Assembly (NCBI GenBank): GCA_031289775.1
Contig: JAITOY010000033.1
Span: 1-64,000, forward strand
Origin: Synergistaceae bacterium
Lineage (GTDB): Bacteria > Synergistota > Synergistia > Synergistales > Synergistaceae
Reading direction: 5' to 3'
Length of the DNA: 64,000 bases
In this document: positions 24,799 to 33,908 of the stretch, piece by piece
How the letters are laid out: each line of letters opens with the position of its first letter
Numbering within the stretch: the stretch's first letter is position 1
Translations under genes and position numbers: made by a program
Notes under the pieces: model-generated
The model's database searches: none
What the model was told of the DNA's origin: nothing
What the model saw: the letters and a program-made list of their open reading frames with translations, nothing else

Positions 24799-26109
24799 AT
24801 GAAGATACTCCACACGTCCGACTGGCATCTCGGGCGCGCTTTTTACGGGCGCAAGAGGAACGACGAACACGAGGCGTTCCTCGGATGGCTTGTCTCCGTA
24901 GTGAACGAACATAACATAGACGCGGTTCTTGTAGCCGGAGACATCTTTGACAACGGATCGCCGAGCAACAAGGCACAGGCGTTGTACTACAGCTTCATCC
25001 GTGAAGTCGCGGCTTCGTCGTGCCGGCACGTCGTCATAATCGGCGGGAACCACGACTCGCCTTCCTTCCTCGACGCTCCCAAGGAGCTTCTGAGGATATT
25101 TAATGTTCATGTCGTGAGCTGCGTCCCTGACGACCCGATGGACGAAGTTCTGCTCCTGGAGGACGATGACGGGCGCCCTGAGCTCGTCGTATGCGCTGTG
25201 CCATACCTGCGGGACTGGGATGTGCGCCTCTCTGGAGCTGGCGAGAGCGCATCCGACAAGGAGGCGCTTCAGGCGAAAGGGACGGCGGAGCACTACGCTG
25301 TTGTAGAAGCCGCGGCGGAGTCGCTTCGCGAAAAGCTGGGCAAAAACGGCACAAAAATCCCGGTCGTCGTCATGGGGCACATCTTCGCGGCAGGCGGCGT
25401 GCCGGGAGACACGGAGAAGGCGGCATATGTCGGCACGCTGCCGCAGGTTCCGCATGGCATTTTCAGCCAGAGGGTCATGCCGGATTACGTGGCCCTCGGG
25501 CACCTTCACACGCCTCAGGTCGTAGGAGGCGACGAGACAGTCAGATACAGCGGGTCGCCGCTATCCATCAGCTTCGCGGAGGCTGGACAGAAAAAATTTG
25601 TCCACATCGTCGAGTTTGGAGAGAATGGGACGAACGTCACGCCGCTCGAGGCGCCGGCATTCAGGCGAGTCGTCAGCCTTCGAGGCGGCTGGCGCGAAAT
25701 CAGAGAGCAAACAGCGGCGCTTCGCCCTTCCAGCGAACAGGATAAAGCCGGATTCAGTGAAATATGGGCGGAGGTCGTATACGAAGGCAACGATATAAAT
25801 GGAGATCTTCGTTCGCTCGTAGAGGCCGAGGTTGAGACATTTAACTTAGAATGCTCGGCGAAACCATCAGGCCCGACGCTGGACGTGCTTCGCGTGAGAG
25901 ATAAAAGCGCGGGCAAAACGGTCGTCTCCAGGCTCGCCGGAGGAGAGATACTGGGAGAGCTGGATCCAAGGGATATTTTCAGGCGTCTCATGGACGCGAA
26001 CGACGTTCCTGAGGATCACAGGGAAGGCCTCATGACCACTTATGAGGAGGTTCTGCTCTCTCTGGAGGGCCTGGCCGACGCTGCTCCCGGACGGGAGGCA
26101 GATTTATGA
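24799..26109 (+). CDS. sbcD: Exonuclease SbcCD subunit D
   Basis: A 436-residue Mre11-family nuclease. The metallophosphoesterase motifs are all present: LHTSDWHLGR (4-13), VAGDIFDNG (about 48), IIGGNHDSP (about 80), VVMGHIF and LGHLHTPQ (about 235). With SbcC it opens hairpins and blocked DNA ends at replication forks. ATG 24799 gives the usual MKILHTSDWH N-terminus; ATG 24781 is an alternative with six more residues, and neither has a strong ribosome binding site. It overlaps sbcC by 4 bases (ATGA). Confidence 0.94.
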   Translation: MKILHTSDWHLGRAFYGRKRNDEHEAFLGWLVSVVNEHNIDAVLVAGDIFDNGSPSNKAQALYYSFIREVAASSCRHVVIIGGNHDSPSFLDAPKELLRIFNVHVVSCVPDDPMDEVLLLEDDDGRPELVVCAVPYLRDWDVRLSGAGESASDKEALQAKGTAEHYAVVEAAAESLREKLGKNGTKIPVVVMGHIFAAGGVPGDTEKAAYVGTLPQVPHGIFSQRVMPDYVALGHLHTPQVVGGDETVRYSGSPLSISFAEAGQKKFVHIVEFGENGTNVTPLEAPAFRRVVSLRGGWREIREQTAALRPSSEQDKAGFSEIWAEVVYEGNDINGDLRSLVEAEVETFNLECSAKPSGPTLDVLRVRDKSAGKTVVSRLAGGEILGELDPRDIFRRLMDANDVPEDHREGLMTTYEEVLLSLEGLADAAPGREADL

Positions 26110-29100
26110 GGATACTCAGCATGAGGCTTAAAAATCTGAACTCTCTTGTCGGCGAGTGGCGGATAGATTTCACGAACAAGGTCTACACGGACGGCGGCGT
26201 TTTTGTCGTTACCGGGCCGACCGGGGCTGGAAAAACAACCATCCTCGACGCGATATGCCTCGCCCTCTATGGCAAGACACCTCGCCTCGAAAGCGTGAAC
26301 AAGAGCTCTAACGAAATAATCAGCCGCTGGACGTCCGACTGCTACGCCGAGGTCACGTTCGAGACGAGGAACGGAAAGTACAGATGTCACTGGCGCCAGT
26401 CGAAGGTGCGCGGTAAGGCGGACGGCAGCCTGAAAGATCCAATTCGGGAGATCGTGGACGCGACGACGCTGGAGATCATAGCGTCCGGAATACGCGACGT
26501 GGAAAAGTGTGTGAACCGGATAGTCGGGATGGATTTTACCCAGTTCACGCGCTCCATACTTCTCGCCCAGGGTGATTTCGACCAGTTTCTGAAGGCGAAA
26601 CCGACGGAGAGGGGAGAGATTCTCGAGCGTATATCCGGCGCAGACCTTTACACAAAAATATCAAAAAAAACTCACGAGATAAAAAGCGCGCTCAATAAAA
26701 AACTTGAGGTACTCCGCGCCGAGAGATCCGGGATAGTGGTTTTGGACGACGGAGAGCGCGCTTCCATTGAGATGAGGCTCGGAGAGCTTCGCGCCGTCGC
26801 AGCGCGGTTTGCCGGCGATATAGAGAAAAACAGCGCCTCACTCGCCTGGCTTGATGGTCTTGCCCGCATCGAGGGCGAGCTCGCGAGCATCTCGCAGAGG
26901 GCCTGCGACTTATCGGCGCGAATGGCAGCGTTCGAACCCAATCGTACCAGACTCGAACGCGCGGCGCGAGCCCTGGAGGCATCGGCCGCTTACGCCGAGC
27001 TTGGTCTCTTGAGGAGGGTACAGCGCGATGATTTGGACGCGCTCGAGGAGTGCTCGAACGCCCGCCCCGCCGCCGAGGCCTCTCACACCGATGCCCTCTC
27101 GGCCGAGTCGCGCGCGAACATCTCGCTCGAAGCCTCGAAAAAAGAACTTGCTGCAGCGTCTGACGTAATACGCGCCGTCCGGCAGTTGGACATCAGGATT
27201 ACCGAAAAATCGTCACAGGCCGAAGCCGCCCAAAGGTCGATAGACGACCATAACGCCGCGCTCAATCTCCTTCGAGCGTCGCAGGGCGCCGAGGAGGAGG
27301 AGAGGGAGTCGTCGAGGGCGAGACACGCCTCCCTCTCCGAAGAACTCGAGTCGAGCCTGAAAGACGATGCGCTTGTGGAGCGTCTGGCGCTGGTTGGCGA
27401 GATATGCGGCGCAATAGGCCGCATCCGAGCAAAGGCGGCCGAGAAGACCGAAGAACTTTCAAACCGCGAAAAGGCATCCGCCTCCTGCGCCCGGATTCTC
27501 GAGGATCGTGAAAGAGAGCTTTCGGAGCGCCAAAGCAACCTCGACGCCGATTTAGCCAGGTGTGCCGCGAAAGAGAGCGAGCTCGCGGCGATGCTTGCCG
27601 GGCCAATTTCGGAGCTTCGTCTCTCCTACGCGCGGTCGCTTGCCGGAAGCTCCGCAGCGACAACGGCGCTCGCCGACGCCAGATCCTTCGCCGAGGCCTC
27701 GGACGCGTTTGAGAAACACGATGGGATGATACCAGAAATTGAAACGAACCTCGTATCGCTGCGTGACGGGATCGAGGCGGGCGAAACATCAGTCGCTGCG
27801 CTCGAGGAAGAGGAGCGTCAAGCGATAGAAGACCGGCAAAGGACCGCAGCGATAATGGGTTTTGACGAGGCGAGGCGGAAGCTCCGAGGCGGCGAACCCT
27901 GCCCACTCTGTGGCGCGACCGAACATCCGTTCGCCGGTCATGGCCGCGATTTCGACCAGAGGGGCGTCGGCGACGAGTTAAAGACTCTCTCCGCGCGACT
28001 GAAGGATGAGAGGGAATCTCTCTCGGACAAGAGGATCATTCTCGCCGGGCTAGTGAAGGAGCTTGAACTGACCATTGAGAGGCGGAGCGAGGCGTCGCGC
28101 GGGATGGACGCCGCCAGGGCGGCCTTTGAAAAACGCGACGCCGCCCTTCCACGTATTGAGGTCTGGGACATTGACGCCCTGGAATCGCTCCGGCGTTCAC
28201 TCGACAACGAAGTGAGCGAACTCTCCCGGACGTTGGATGGCGCGGAGTCTTTGGAGGCGGATATACGGCTGCTCCGATCGTCCATCGAGTCGTCGAGGGA
28301 CGCCATAGACATCGCGCTGCGCGAACATGCGAGAGCCAAGGGCGACAAAGAGTCGGCGCTCTTGGGGTTCGAACGCGTAGCATCAGACATTGCGTCGCTG
28401 TTTGGGGAAGCGGCTCTGAACATGTCCAGGCTGAAGGAGGAGATCGCCCCTTATTGCCTGAAATCGACGAAAAAAACGCACTCTTTGGAGTCAGGTCATC
28501 TCCGCGTCGTGGAGGAAATACCTGCGCCGAAGGTTCTTGAAAAGATAATGAACGAATTGTCTGCCCGCCGCGATTCGAGAATCGCAAAAAGGACTGAGAC
28601 GGAATATCTCCGAGGGAGGGTCGAGATCCTGTCCGCGAGCATTAAAAGCCGCTTTGAGGAGATTGGGCGCGGCGAGGCGGATAGCCGCTCTAGACAGGTT
28701 GTGCGGGACGCCCTGTCGGGCGAGCTAGCGAAGCTTCGCAGTGAGCGCGGAGAGCTGTTCGGGGATCGCGCCCCGGACGTCGAGGAGTCCAGGGTAACGA
28801 AAGCGGTCGATGTGGCGCGCGTCGAGCTCGAATCATCGACTGTTGAGCGAAGCCGGACGTCCGTCGCGCTCGAGAAGCTTTTGGATAGAATGAGCGAGCT
28901 GGAAAAAGGAATAGCCGCAAGGAGCGGGGTTCTGGAGAGCAGAGAGGATGCCTTCGCGAAAAGGATAACGTCCCTCGGTTTTTCCGGCGAAGAGGAATAC
29001 AGGTCGGCCGAGATGCCGGACGAAGAACGCGCCCGTGTAAGATCGAGCGCGGCCGTCCTTGACGACGAGAGAGCCGCCCTCTCGTCTATGGAGGCCGAAG

Positions 29101-29849
29101 CCAGGAAAAACCTCGACGCGGAGGTAAAAAAACATATCACTGGCCTGGGCAGAGAGGAAGTAGCGGCCTTGTTGGGGGAGCTCGAGGAAAAAGAGAAAGA
29201 AGCCCATCTCGAAACTGGCCATCTGGCTCAGCGCCTGAATGATGACGCCGCCGCCAGAGCGGCGTGGGTGGAGCGCTCGGAGGTCATCAGGATCGAGGAG
29301 GAGGAGTGCGCGCGATGGGACGCGCTTCACAGGCTCATCGGCGCCATGGACGGGAAGAAGTATCGCGATTTCGTGCAGGGCCTGACATTCGGCATAATGA
29401 TAGACTACGCGAACGCCGCCCTCAGCGGAATTACGGACAGATACCTTTTGACGGGCTTGCCGAACAATCCGGACTCGTCTATGTCGAGCGCGCTCGATCT
29501 GCTGGTGATAGACAACTACCAGGCGGGTGTGACGCGTTCCACCAGAAACTTGTCCGGCGGAGAGAGCTTCCTCGTCAGCATGGCTTTGGCGCTCGCCCTC
29601 TCGCGCATGGCGAGCAACAACGTGCAAGTGGACTCGCTTTTCCTCGACGAGGGTTTTGGTTCGCTGGACGAGGAGACTCTGGAAACAGTGCTTTACGCCC
29701 TTTCTACACTGAGACGCGACGGGAAGCTCATCGGCGTCATCTCCCACATCCCGGCGCTGACGGAGCGGTTAGGCGTCCAGATAAAAATCGTCCCGCGCGG
29801 ACGCGGAAGGAGTTCCGTCTCCGGCCCAGGTTGCACAGGCAGTACGTAA
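26106..29849 (+). CDS. sbcC: Exonuclease SbcCD subunit C (SMC-like ATPase)
   Basis: A 1247-residue Rad50-type ATPase. Walker A GPTGAGKTT is at 37-45, two very long coiled-coil arms (about 190-590 and 620-1040) flank the zinc hook CPLC (599-602), the ABC signature LSGGE is at 1149-1153 and Walker B with LFLDEG is at about 1178-1183. It controls access of SbcD to DNA ends. The coiled-coil arms are rich in Arg, Glu, Ser and Ala and generate many false open frames on the other strand. The size is at the long end of the usual range of about 1000-1200. Confidence 0.95.
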   Translation: MRILSMRLKNLNSLVGEWRIDFTNKVYTDGGVFVVTGPTGAGKTTILDAICLALYGKTPRLESVNKSSNEIISRWTSDCYAEVTFETRNGKYRCHWRQSKVRGKADGSLKDPIREIVDATTLEIIASGIRDVEKCVNRIVGMDFTQFTRSILLAQGDFDQFLKAKPTERGEILERISGADLYTKISKKTHEIKSALNKKLEVLRAERSGIVVLDDGERASIEMRLGELRAVAARFAGDIEKNSASLAWLDGLARIEGELASISQRACDLSARMAAFEPNRTRLERAARALEASAAYAELGLLRRVQRDDLDALEECSNARPAAEASHTDALSAESRANISLEASKKELAAASDVIRAVRQLDIRITEKSSQAEAAQRSIDDHNAALNLLRASQGAEEEERESSRARHASLSEELESSLKDDALVERLALVGEICGAIGRIRAKAAEKTEELSNREKASASCARILEDRERELSERQSNLDADLARCAAKESELAAMLAGPISELRLSYARSLAGSSAATTALADARSFAEASDAFEKHDGMIPEIETNLVSLRDGIEAGETSVAALEEEERQAIEDRQRTAAIMGFDEARRKLRGGEPCPLCGATEHPFAGHGRDFDQRGVGDELKTLSARLKDERESLSDKRIILAGLVKELELTIERRSEASRGMDAARAAFEKRDAALPRIEVWDIDALESLRRSLDNEVSELSRTLDGAESLEADIRLLRSSIESSRDAIDIALREHARAKGDKESALLGFERVASDIASLFGEAALNMSRLKEEIAPYCLKSTKKTHSLESGHLRVVEEIPAPKVLEKIMNELSARRDSRIAKRTETEYLRGRVEILSASIKSRFEEIGRGEADSRSRQVVRDALSGELAKLRSERGELFGDRAPDVEESRVTKAVDVARVELESSTVERSRTSVALEKLLDRMSELEKGIAARSGVLESREDAFAKRITSLGFSGEEEYRSAEMPDEERARVRSSAAVLDDERAALSSMEAEARKNLDAEVKKHITGLGREEVAALLGELEEKEKEAHLETGHLAQRLNDDAAARAAWVERSEVIRIEEEECARWDALHRLIGAMDGKKYRDFVQGLTFGIMIDYANAALSGITDRYLLTGLPNNPDSSMSSALDLLVIDNYQAGVTRSTRNLSGGESFLVSMALALALSRMASNNVQVDSLFLDEGFGSLDEETLETVLYALSTLRRDGKLIGVISHIPALTERLGVQIKIVPRGRGRSSVSGPGCTGST

Positions 29850-29856
29850 CATTATG

Positions 29857-29889
29857 GAAACCGATTCGGAGAAAGGCGTCCTCGGTTTC
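29857..29889 (+). other. Perfect 8-bp stem-loop after sbcC
   Basis: GAAACCGA (29857-29864) and TCGGTTTC (29882-29889) can pair around a 17-base loop. No T-run follows, so termination is uncertain. It may protect the 3' end of the sbcDC message. Confidence 0.35.
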
Positions 29890-29903
29890 AAATAGCAGAA
29901 AAT

Positions 29904-30173
29904 TAAATGTGATCACATTAAAAATATAGACTCAAAAAGTATCCAGCTTTCTCACTTTAACTTCACGAAAAATCATCCCCTCGAACTTCCTCTTTAATCA
30001 CTGTCATATGGCGTTACGAATTTTTCAAAATAGCTTCCCTCCTGCCCTGTTGTGACTCGTATGAGCTACTGAGTCGGTGGTAGGTCGATGACAATTAGTC
30101 GCGGTTTAAATGTAAATTTGTATACTAAATGTGATATATTATTTTCAAAACTTTTGTGGCTTGTAAATGTGAT
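29904..30173 (+). repeat. Three copies of TAAATGTGAT upstream of mraZ
   Basis: The decamer TAAATGTGAT occurs at 29904-29913, 30126-30135 and 30164-30173, always on the plus strand. The first copy is part of a perfect 14-base palindrome AATGTGATCACATT (29906-29919), and the third is within GTGATCCGTCAC. The 29850-30265 stretch holds no gene and is much more AT-rich than its surroundings, so this looks like a regulatory region for the dcw operon with sites for an unknown regulator. Confidence 0.5.
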
Positions 30174-30213
30174 CCGTCACCCTTGCAAATATATAAATTC
30201 CGTGTTACTGTTC

Positions 30214-30249
30214 GTGGGAGGAAGTGGTAGATAATGTTTTAAAGTGGTA
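30214..30249 (+). promoter_or_regulatory. Probable MraZ operator boxes
   Basis: GTGGGA (30214-30219), GTGGTA (30224-30229) and GTGGTA (30244-30249) stand in the same orientation with a 10-base period, the 30234 position being degenerate. MraZ is known to bind direct GTGGG-like repeats with 10-base spacing ahead of its own gene and so autoregulate the dcw operon. The boxes end 17 bases before the mraZ start. Confidence 0.65.
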
Positions 30250-30265
30250 GACAGGGGGACAGGAT

Positions 30266-30700
30266 GTGCCTAAGGGTCTGTATGGCAGCTACGCTCACAA
30301 GCTTGACAGTAAAAGTCGCGTCGTATTACCGGCGCGCTTCAGGGATGAGCTTGGGCAGTCAGTCATGGCGACCATCGGCATCGAGAAGTGCATCTTCGCT
30401 TACCCCCTGCCGCAGTGGGAGGCGCTGCAGGAGCGCCTTTCAGCGATGCGAACCGGTTCAGCCAATGAAAGAAAGCTTCGCATGATAATAATGACCTCCG
30501 CTCAGGAGTTGGAGGTTGACACAGTTGGCCGTATTCTTTTACCACAAAAATTAAGGGATTATGCAAATATAAATCAGGAGGTGAGCATCAACGGAACGGG
30601 CGATCGCCTCGAAATATGGGATCTCTCCGCGTGGAACGAGTTCTGGCAGACTACGGCGGAAAATATTCAGGAGATCGCGGAAGGGGTCGGTTGGCTGTGA
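30266..30700 (+). CDS. mraZ: Transcriptional regulator MraZ
   Basis: A 144-residue AbrB-like DNA-binding protein with two MraZ repeats. The first begins GSYAHKLDSKSRVVLPARFRDEL (in pieces, residues 7-29), the second QELEVDTVGRILLPQKLRDYA (about 80-100). The doubled DxxGR/SR-LP pattern is the family signature. It represses the dcw operon that it heads, most likely through the GTGG boxes just upstream. The GTG at 30266 follows GGGGGACAGGAT. It ends with a GTGA overlap into rsmH. Confidence 0.95.
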   Translation: MPKGLYGSYAHKLDSKSRVVLPARFRDELGQSVMATIGIEKCIFAYPLPQWEALQERLSAMRTGSANERKLRMIIMTSAQELEVDTVGRILLPQKLRDYANINQEVSINGTGDRLEIWDLSAWNEFWQTTAENIQEIAEGVGWL

Positions 30701-31638
30701 GCGATTTGAACGAGCGCGAAGCGCATGGCGCTCACATTCCGGTGATGACGAGCGAGGTTCTCGAAATTTTTGGGGAGCGTGTTTCGGATTCAGCGCTTTT
30801 TATTGACGCGACGCTCGGCGCTGGCGGGCATACGTCCGAGTTGCTCGATAAGTTTCCACGCTCGCGGGTCGTAGCTTTCGACCAGGACGGACAGGCAAGG
30901 ACGCTCGCGGCACAGAAGCTGTCGCGATTCGGAGACAGAGTAAGGATTGTAGGCGCCAATTTCCGCGAGCTCGCGGCGCTGTCCGGGGAGGACGGTTGGA
31001 CGGGGGCGGACGGTATCCTCTTTGATCTCGGGGTGTCGAGCATGCAGCTCGTAATGGCGGATCGCGGATTTTCGTTTCAGGAGGACGGGCCGCTCGACAT
31101 GAGAATGGATCCCGACGGGGACGGCCCCACCGCAAGAGAGGTGCTCGCTGAACTGAACGCGAGCGAACTGGCGAAAATTTTCAGGGATTACGGTGAGGAG
31201 CGCCACGCCTGGCGAATAGCGAAGGCAATAGAGAGGACGGCGAAGACTGGCGAGGGGTTGGAGAGGACGATGGATCTTGTCTCGTTGATACGAAGGATCC
31301 TGCCGGCCCCGGTTCAGAGGAAAATGGGGGGCCATCCGGCAAGGAGGGTCTTTCAAGCACTCAGAATAGCTGTGAATTCCGAACTCGATGCCCTCGACGA
31401 GGGTCTCGACGGCGCGCTTTCCGCCGCAGGGAGTTTGTGTGTGATTATAGCTATTTCATATCACTCCCTCGAGGACAGGATGATAAAAAGACGCTTTCTC
31501 AAATGGGCTGGCGAGGGACATGGAAACGTACTCACAAGACGTCCGCTCACTCCCGGAGAGGAGGAAACGGAGTCGAACCGAAGCTCGAGAAGCGCAAAAC
31601 TCAGGGCTTTTATAACTGAAGGTACGGAGAATCGCTGA
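30697..31638 (+). CDS. rsmH: 16S rRNA (cytosine-1402-N4)-methyltransferase
   Basis: A 313-residue SAM-dependent methyltransferase (formerly MraW). The family opening HIPVMTSEVLEIF is at about residues 11-23, the SAM-binding loop is DATLGAGGHTSELL (about 37-50), then VVAFDQDGQA and the FDLGVSSMQL segment, and the C-terminus has ISYHSLEDRMIK. It methylates the P-site region of 16S rRNA. GTG 30697 overlaps the mraZ stop and has AAGGGG ahead of it. A longer frame from 30616 lies inside mraZ and is rejected. Confidence 0.95.
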   Translation: MSDLNEREAHGAHIPVMTSEVLEIFGERVSDSALFIDATLGAGGHTSELLDKFPRSRVVAFDQDGQARTLAAQKLSRFGDRVRIVGANFRELAALSGEDGWTGADGILFDLGVSSMQLVMADRGFSFQEDGPLDMRMDPDGDGPTAREVLAELNASELAKIFRDYGEERHAWRIAKAIERTAKTGEGLERTMDLVSLIRRILPAPVQRKMGGHPARRVFQALRIAVNSELDALDEGLDGALSAAGSLCVIIAISYHSLEDRMIKRRFLKWAGEGHGNVLTRRPLTPGEEETESNRSSRSAKLRAFITEGTENR

Positions 31639-31808
31639 TTCAGAGAAACGCCCGTAAAAATCCAGACGACCTGTTGACGTCTGGCGCGCGCGCAGGCGCG
31701 CGGGATTTTAGCTCTATTCGCGGAACATCTGGCTAAGACCGGCATAATCACAACAGCGCGCGGCAAGGAAGCTGCGTGGTTTTAAAAGAAAGGGGAGTGT
31801 CACGGATT

Positions 31809-32210
31809 ATGAAAGCTCCGGCAGCGAGACACGAGCGAACTGGATCTCAATCCACCATCTGCGTTGTATGTCTTCTTGGCGTTCTCATTTCGGCAATGTC
31901 ACTTGGAAGCCTGCGCCTGTACGGCTTATATCTTGAGCACAGGCTGGCGTACGTGATGGTGAGAATTGAAGCGTTCAACGACAGAAACGCGGCTCTGGAG
32001 GAGCGCTATTCCTCAATGCTTTCGCCATCTCGAATTTATAACTATGCGAAGTCAGAGTTGAACATGATGACCGCCGGCGAGATCACGACGATCAAAGTCG
32101 GAGGAGCTTCGGCCGCCGTGGCGGATCTGAACGGTACGAGCGCGGTTTATGTCGAGGCGCCAGGGATTTTCGAGAGTTTATTTACGGGGATGGCCAATGC
32201 CCAAGATTAG
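31809..32210 (+). CDS. ftsL: FtsL-like cell division protein
   Basis: A 133-residue bitopic protein with a short basic cytoplasmic N-terminus, one transmembrane helix (about residues 17-38) and a periplasmic helical segment of coiled-coil type (HRLAYVMVRIEAFNDRNAALEERY), followed by a region with SPSRIYNYAKSELNM, the weakly conserved end of the FtsL fold. Sequence alone is not decisive; the position between rsmH and ftsI and the membrane layout are. FtsL links FtsQ and FtsB to FtsWI. ATG 31809 is favoured with GGGGAG 12 bases upstream; GTG 31797 and GTG 31776 are alternatives. The 31639-31808 spacer holds a GC-rich inverted repeat. Confidence 0.7.
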   Translation: MKAPAARHERTGSQSTICVVCLLGVLISAMSLGSLRLYGLYLEHRLAYVMVRIEAFNDRNAALEERYSSMLSPSRIYNYAKSELNMMTAGEITTIKVGGASAAVADLNGTSAVYVEAPGIFESLFTGMANAQD

Positions 32211-33888
32211 GGACAGGATACAGAGGGAATCATGGCACTCCAAGAGCGCATGGGGCGCCGTCTTTATAGTCATACTCATGCTCGCCGCGCAGACGGTTCG
32301 GGTGCACGCGTTCCCGGACGCGCGAGTGAGCCGTCAATCACAGAGACAGTATTGGGCACAGGTGCCGATATCGACATCGCGCGGCGATGTCCGTGACCGA
32401 AACGATATACCGCTCGCGATCTCCGTGCCGTCCGTGAGCTTTTTCATCGACCCGCTTTATTGGAAGCCTGCGAGCGCGGACGAGCTTGCCCAGTATTTCG
32501 GCAAGAACATCGCCGACAAATTTTCGCGCCAACTCGCAGGGCGCTTTCACTGGGTCGTCCGTAAAGTGCCGATCGAAATAGCGCAGCCGCTTGTAGATAA
32601 AAAGGTTCCCGGGCTTTTCACCATCAGGGAGAGCCAGAGAATGTACCCTCACGGAGAGCTCGCGTCGCATGTGATAGGCTTTTGCGATATAGACGGCTAT
32701 GGGCTCTCTGGAGTCGAGCGCGAGTGGAACAACGTCCTTTTTTCACCGCCGCAGACCAGGCTTTTCGTAAGGGACGCTCGCGGCAATCTCCTCGACCTGA
32801 TAGGGAGAAACGCCGGCACTCTCAAAACCGGCGCCGGTTCGATAAAGCTGACGATTGACTCCAAGGTGCAGCAGATAGTCGAGTGGAAGCTCCGAGAGGG
32901 CGCTCTGAACAACGACGCGAAGTGGGGCGCGGGGGTATGCGTGGATCCAAGAACCGGCGAGATTTTAGCGATGGCGAGCTATCCCTGGATTGACCTGAAC
33001 GCCAGGGCAAGTTTCGGCAACGTCGAGGCGCTTCGCAACAACGTTATAGGAAGGGTGTATGAACCTGGCTCAACTTTCAAACCCATAATGCTCGGCATAG
33101 CGAAGGAAATGGGCCTGACCCCGCCCGGCGAGAAGTTCTTCTGCCGCGGCAAGGCCGCGATAGCGGACGGCGTCATAAGGGACGTCAGCGCCCATGGCAA
33201 CCTGGATCAGGAGGGGCTTCTGATAAAGTCATGCAATACTGGTATGGCCACTATCGGGAACCGCATGAACCCGCACAGGGCCTATGGGATGCTCAGACAA
33301 TTTGGTTTTGGGATGAAATCAGACGTCGAGATATCAGGCGAGGAGGAGGGGCTTCTCCGCTCGCCCGAGGAGTGGCTGGGCATGGCGAAGGCTAACGTCG
33401 CTATAGGCCAAGGCCTCGCGGTGACGCCGCTTCAGCTCGCAATGGGCATCAGCGCCATAGCTAACGGCGGAGAACTCCTCAAACCCTACATCATAGCCGA
33501 GGTGAGGAACGCAAACGGCAAAGTGATTCACCAGGGCAGGAGAAGAGTGCGAAACGCTGTGCTCAACACCGATACGAGCACATGGATAAGAAACGCGCTC
33601 CAGAAAACGGTTGATATTGGAACCGGGAAATCGGCCCGCGTCGAGGGTGTCGACGTCGCCGGCAAAACCGGCACAGCGCAGATAGCAACGCAGGGAACAT
33701 ACATGAAGGGGCGCTACGTCAGCTCGTTCGTCGGGTTCTGGCCGCACGGCAAACCGGAGTACGTCATGCTCATAGTTCTCGGCGAGCCGAGAGGCGGGCG
33801 TTATTACGGCGGAGAGATCGCGGCGCCGGTGTTTAAAGCGATTGTCGAGGACATGTCGAGGCTTTCGATCATGTCCGCCAAGAAATAA
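32197..33888 (+). CDS. ftsI: Penicillin-binding protein FtsI (PBP3/PBP2B type)
   Basis: A 563-residue septal peptidoglycan transpeptidase. An N-terminal transmembrane helix (about residues 17-35) is followed by the pedestal domain starting SRGDVRDRNDIPLA and the transpeptidase domain with the three active-site motifs STFK (292-295), SCN (345-347) and KTG (490-492). It works with FtsW in the divisome. ATG 32197 overlaps the ftsL end by 14 bases. No PASTA domain is present at the C-terminus. Confidence 0.95.
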   Translation: MPKIRDRIQRESWHSKSAWGAVFIVILMLAAQTVRVHAFPDARVSRQSQRQYWAQVPISTSRGDVRDRNDIPLAISVPSVSFFIDPLYWKPASADELAQYFGKNIADKFSRQLAGRFHWVVRKVPIEIAQPLVDKKVPGLFTIRESQRMYPHGELASHVIGFCDIDGYGLSGVEREWNNVLFSPPQTRLFVRDARGNLLDLIGRNAGTLKTGAGSIKLTIDSKVQQIVEWKLREGALNNDAKWGAGVCVDPRTGEILAMASYPWIDLNARASFGNVEALRNNVIGRVYEPGSTFKPIMLGIAKEMGLTPPGEKFFCRGKAAIADGVIRDVSAHGNLDQEGLLIKSCNTGMATIGNRMNPHRAYGMLRQFGFGMKSDVEISGEEEGLLRSPEEWLGMAKANVAIGQGLAVTPLQLAMGISAIANGGELLKPYIIAEVRNANGKVIHQGRRRVRNAVLNTDTSTWIRNALQKTVDIGTGKSARVEGVDVAGKTGTAQIATQGTYMKGRYVSSFVGFWPHGKPEYVMLIVLGEPRGGRYYGGEIAAPVFKAIVEDMSRLSIMSAKK

Positions 33889-33908
33889 CGGGCGACGCGG
33901 GGAGAGTG

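Noticed and set aside
28833-29747. Minus-strand open frame of 304 residues
   Set aside because: It is antisense to the conserved C-terminal ATPase part of SbcC and has no recognisable domain.
31639-31775. Small open frame after rsmH
   Set aside because: It has no ATG, GTG or TTG start near a binding site and runs through a GC-rich inverted repeat.
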